Shown here one piece after another: positions 61,095-64,000 of a DNA stretch of 64,000 nucleotides (position 1 is the first letter of the stretch; every line of letters starts with the position of its first letter). The notes beneath the pieces were generated by a model. It saw nothing but the letters and a program-made list of their open reading frames with translations, ran no database searches and was not told where the DNA came from. A program made the position numbers and the translations under genes. Source of the DNA: Phenylobacterium sp. Root700 (lineage in GTDB: Bacteria > Pseudomonadota > Alphaproteobacteria > Caulobacterales > Caulobacteraceae); contig NZ_LMHT01000030.1 of assembly GCF_001429025.1 (NCBI RefSeq), forward strand, positions 75,424 to 139,423, written 5' to 3'.

Positions 61095-63246
61095 CGCTCA
61101 TCTTCTCGTCGAGAAGGGCGCGCAGCCTCTTCAACTCGTCCTGCGGCAGATCGTCGATCATAAGGCGGCCAGACTCTAGCTCTGCTGCCAATTCTCGAAC
61201 ATTGAGAGCGGCACCCTTAATGCTGCGCTTCTCAGCTGCCGTCAGGTCTCTGTTAACAACCTTCAAGAATCTGCGCGTCTGTTCTGTTGGATAGATGAAA
61301 TCAAGGCGATAATCCCGATCGCGAACTCGTTCATATTCTTCTTTCAGGCGTTCCATGTTCGGGCCAACGCCCAACACCTTAACCCAAGCTTTGCTGCGAG
61401 TTATCGCAGTAAAAATCTGATTCCTGATCTTCTGAAGACCACCGAACGAATAATAGCAGGAGTCAGCGTTCATGATGTAGACCATGCCCGCCTCATTTCC
61501 TTTTGCCCTAAATATTCCTGTAAAAGGAACCGAGTCATCTTCACTCTTAAAGAAGACATCAGAGTCAGTATCCACGCCCGCAACGTGGGACTGAATACCC
61601 TTGTTAAACAATAATTGCCTCGGAGCCCCCGCCTGCTTTACAGTCGTAAGAGGATCCGGGTTAATCACGATGATGTCGCTGGGATTTAGCTCATCCTCTT
61701 TGAGATTTTTCTCAATTTGTTCAGCCATCCACTGCGCTTGCTCCACTGTGTCCTTGAACACATGGAATTCTATAAGCTGATCAACGGCGGCGGGAGTTTC
61801 AAGGAATTCCGGACTCGACTGCGGCGTTCGCGCCAGGGAGACCTCGGCACCGTCCCGCAGCTCACCTCGAACGACGCTATAACCGACATCTTCCCAAAGT
61901 TCGCCACGGTCAAACATCTGGATTAAGCCGGTACCTGACTTAACATCCGGATTTCTATAAATCCCAAAGCCAAGCGCGTGTGCGGTCGCGAGTACTGGCC
62001 TGGAGTTTCTGTAGCATTTTTCCAAGATAATATCTTGGCTTGGCTGCCCGGACTGAGGCGGCGCAAACATCACCAAAGGACGACCTTCACTATCCAAGCC
62101 AAACATCTCTTCTGGCGGAGGTAAAGTCGATTCCGTCAGCGACTGCAATTCGTCATAAGCGTAAACAAGACGCTTCGGTTTACCTAGAGCGGCGTAGCAA
62201 AGACGCAAAAACTCCGGACCAAAGTCCTGCGCTTCATCAACTAGAACAACGTCGTAAAGCTTTTGTGGCTCTGAGACGCTCGACAGAGCGTGCTGACAAG
62301 CAGCTGAAAACTCCTGACCATTCCCAAATTTCCGACGAGCCGACATGAAGTCGAGAAACTCTATGCCGTTGGCGCGGCAGAATTGGTAATATACGCCTGT
62401 TCGCTCATCGTTGCCCGGAGCTCCCCAAGCATTTAGGATCTGAATCTTCGTCCAATCCGGAGTATCTCTGGTTTGCTCAAAGACGAAGTCTGTGATCAGC
62501 TTTTTGAATTGCCCCTTGAGCGAGCGGGTATTGAACGTAACCGCGATCCGCCAGTCTGGATGCTGCGCGTGCAGATAGGCGGCCTTCAATGCCAGAATGA
62601 TTGTCTTGCCCGAACCCGCAAGGCCGCGGATTCGCTGCACCCCTTCAACGGTCTCGATCACAGCCCGGCTTTGGCGAGAATCTAGGTTGGCGATTGAATC
62701 CTCAAGGGCCTTCAACACGGCGCCACGTGACGCCTGGTTGGTGATGGTCCGTCGCTTCCTGCCTTGGCGGATGCTTGAGATCGCTTGAATTACGGAATGC
62801 GCCGCCGGAAACAGGTCGGGGCGATCCCAGACCGTGCCCCTAAGTGTGGCTACGATGTTGCCCTCATTGGCCAACGGATAAAGCGGATCCTCGTCGCCGG
62901 TGAGTTGGACGAGTGGCGCGAACGTCACCACGGATGGCGGTGCGAGCAGCGTTCTACCCTGCATAAGAGACCGGTGGGCGCGCAGGCGGGTTTCTAGGTT
63001 GTTGGCGTACTCGTCCTGAACATCGCGGTAGTCGCCAATATCTCTGCCCTCAACGAGGTGGAAAATTACCAGCCCGTGCCCCGGGCTTACCCAGAGAGCA
63101 TCAACGGAATTCGCACCATCTGCAGCCGAGAGAACAGGGTAGCCGATGTACAGCATCCCCTCTTCCGGGAAATTGCCTTCAATAGCCTCGGCCAGGCGCT
63201 GGCTCGTGACCGGCTTTTTTGTCGATCCCCAAACTACAGTCGTCAT
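61081..63246 (-). CDS. UvrD-like SF1 helicase with N-terminal nuclease-like region
   Basis: 721 residues. Residues ~30-130 begin with LYIGYPVLSAADGANSVDAL and VSPGHGLVIFHLVEGRD, where NERD-type nucleases have E/D...vI-E-K; the final catalytic Lys is not obvious, so the domain may be inactive. Helicase motifs are complete: Walker A GLAGSGKT (208-215), motif Ia RIAVTFNTRSL, DEAQ box VLVDEAQDFG (337-340), motif III RLVYAYDELQSLTE, and late motifs KGNEAGMVYIMNA and FTAITRSKAWVKV. With DUF2290 it forms a two-gene unit, likely for defence. Confidence 0.85.
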   Translation of the reverse strand: MTTVVWGSTKKPVTSQRLAEAIEGNFPEEGMLYIGYPVLSAADGANSVDALWVSPGHGLVIFHLVEGRDIGDYRDVQDEYANNLETRLRAHRSLMQGRTLLAPPSVVTFAPLVQLTGDEDPLYPLANEGNIVATLRGTVWDRPDLFPAAHSVIQAISSIRQGRKRRTITNQASRGAVLKALEDSIANLDSRQSRAVIETVEGVQRIRGLAGSGKTIILALKAAYLHAQHPDWRIAVTFNTRSLKGQFKKLITDFVFEQTRDTPDWTKIQILNAWGAPGNDERTGVYYQFCRANGIEFLDFMSARRKFGNGQEFSAACQHALSSVSEPQKLYDVVLVDEAQDFGPEFLRLCYAALGKPKRLVYAYDELQSLTESTLPPPEEMFGLDSEGRPLVMFAPPQSGQPSQDIILEKCYRNSRPVLATAHALGFGIYRNPDVKSGTGLIQMFDRGELWEDVGYSVVRGELRDGAEVSLARTPQSSPEFLETPAAVDQLIEFHVFKDTVEQAQWMAEQIEKNLKEDELNPSDIIVINPDPLTTVKQAGAPRQLLFNKGIQSHVAGVDTDSDVFFKSEDDSVPFTGIFRAKGNEAGMVYIMNADSCYYSFGGLQKIRNQIFTAITRSKAWVKVLGVGPNMERLKEEYERVRDRDYRLDFIYPTEQTRRFLKVVNRDLTAAEKRSIKGAALNVRELAAELESGRLMIDDLPQDELKRLRALLDEKMSDGDA

Positions 63247-63387
63247 CGCGAAGTGGCCTCATACCTAAGCGCTACGGCTTATCACCCACGCACCTCCATC
63301 GCCAACCGGACTGGCGAAAATGGGTGCCGCTCGGAATTGAATCGACACCGTCTCAGCGTCCAAAATCCAAGGCAAGATAAAAGGACA

Positions 63388-63637
63388 GGGACCTTTCAGG
63401 TCCATGTCGTTGATGGTGTTGAGTAACTTCCGGGACCTGCCGCCAACCCCAGGGCCTCTGCTGTCGAATTCGCCAATGGTTTCAGTCGACTGACAGGGAC
63501 CAATCGAGCGCGCTCCTCAGGCGGTCCCGGCTAGCCCCCTCAAATGCTTCGCGAATTCCAGAAGGCCGGGACCACAGCGGCATCGGGGGTCCCTAAGAAA
63601 TTCAAACACCATCAACGGCATAGGGACCGCAGGTCCC
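63388..63637. repeat. Cluster of eight GGGACC/GGTCCC words
   Basis: Positions 63388, 63432, 63496, 63523, 63568, 63588, 63623 and 63632. Two lie in exact GACAGGGACC copies (63384 and 63492). GGTCCCGGC at 63523-63531 and GCCGGGACC at 63565-63573 can pair as a stem. Confidence 0.6.
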
Positions 63638-63797
63638 GGGCCTTTTATCTCGCCGTCACCTGATGAGCCCCACAGAGCCCACCCTGCCCCTGAAATCTCC
63701 AGGCCAGGCACATCCGCGTGGGCACCAAGCGCCCCTCCCCCGTCCGGAAAAGATTCCGCCCTGGAACGCTTGGTGGAACGAGGGCCGGACGGGCCGA

Positions 63798-63863
63798 TGA
63801 GCGTCAAGGGCGCGCGCCTTTGGCGCGCGTCGCGGAGCGGCGGCAAGCCGCCCTTGACCCTCA
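63798..63863. other. Three-stem inverted-repeat structure
   Basis: Outer arms TGAGCGTCAAGGGCG (63798-63812) and CGCCCTTGACCCTCA (63849-63863) pair with one mismatch. Inside are CGCGCGCC-TTT-GGCGCGCG (63811-63829) and GGCGGC-AA-GCCGCC (63839-63852). The outer and inner stems overlap by two to four bases, so they compete in part. Similar GTCAAGGGCG structures are familiar to me beside antirestriction and parB-like genes of alphaproteobacterial conjugative elements, but that link is only an impression. Confidence 0.55.
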
Positions 63864-64000
63864 GCGCCCCGCCCGGCAGAGGCTGACCAAGCGCTTCAGG
63901 GCGAGCCCCGACCGTATTCGATCGCTCCCCTACGAGCCTACGGGATGCACGGAAGTGATTCCCCTTGCTGAGCTGAGCTGATTCAACGGTCCGATCTTTG

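Larger units (their letters stand above)
63247..64000. other. Non-coding stretch with clustered and structured elements
   Basis: No convincing gene. Holds eight GGGACC/GGTCCC words (63388-63637), an inverted 13-bp repeat (63408-63420 and 63605-63617) and a three-stem structure (63798-63863). A plus-strand frame at 63718-63981 is Arg/Pro-rich and only follows the structure, so is not called. Confidence 0.5.

Noticed and set aside
63718..63981. 87-residue plus-strand frame at the right end
   Set aside because: It runs through the three-stem structure and is Arg/Pro-rich without motif.
1..64000. CRISPR arrays, rRNA or tRNA genes, complete insertion sequences
   Set aside because: No regularly spaced repeats of 25-40 bp, no rRNA or tRNA signatures and no complete transposase gene were seen by eye on either strand.

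Overview
The window reads as one chromosomal segment of a high-GC alphaproteobacterium, most likely a Caulobacteraceae member (Caulobacter or Phenylobacterium type). The grounds are strongly GC-biased third positions, frequent GTG and TTG starts, ATGA-type gene overlaps, a PEP-sorted protein of the PEPxxWA type, an RsaD/PrtD-like type I secretion ATPase and intergenic repeats carrying AGCGGAC-type motifs. Family names come from reading motifs by eye; no database search was run.

Region 1 (1-27 kb) is a surface-polysaccharide and secretion locus. It opens with the N-terminal end of a type I secretion ABC transporter and then carries about ten glycan genes: a DUF6270 protein, GT8-like and GT4-like glycosyltransferases, a sulfotransferase, a giant repeat-GT2-WbsX fusion, a heptose-kinase-like GHMP kinase, a methyltransferase and a Wzm/Wzt ABC exporter. 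Three proteins share tandem repeats of about 48 residues centred on HPLFD...Y. A PEP-CTERM protein, a lipoprotein, an AAHS-type MFS transporter, a SASA esterase, a TauD-like dioxygenase, a further glycosyltransferase, a PF10014-type dioxygenase and an RTX protein (a likely type I substrate) complete it.

Region 2 (27-42 kb) is ordinary chromosome with two signalling units: response regulator / FecR-LysM protein / CHASE2 histidine kinase, and DUF4173 membrane protein / response regulator / histidine kinase (Cre-like layout). Around them lie a penicillin-acylase-family hydrolase, a thiolase, lipoproteins and a class C beta-lactamase-like hydrolase.

Region 3 (42-64 kb) is an accessory island: lower coding density, gene scars, a 5'-truncated tyrosine recombinase, a repeated ~100-bp element and many stress, defence or toxin-antitoxin modules. 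In order: RelA/SpoT-domain protein; PD-(D/E)xK nuclease plus TOPRIM protein; a ubiquitin-like / E1 (ThiF) / DUF6527 operon; degenerate HigB plus HigA-ImmA/IrrE fusion; DUF433/DUF5615 pair; PIN-toxin remnant; XRE regulator; SHOCT and zinc-ribbon proteins; a small membrane protein overlapping a Rep-like winged-helix protein; HNH nuclease; XRE-ImmA/IrrE with a Beta-family protein; and DUF2290 with a UvrD-like helicase. The last 750 bases hold no convincing gene but two striking non-coding structures.

The best candidates for an under-described system are the minimal ubiquitin-like conjugation operon (46.8-48.7 kb), the nuclease/TOPRIM pair (45.1-46.2 kb), the DUF2290/helicase pair (60.4-63.2 kb) and the XRE-ImmA/Beta-protein pair with its perfect operator (57.9-60.4 kb).
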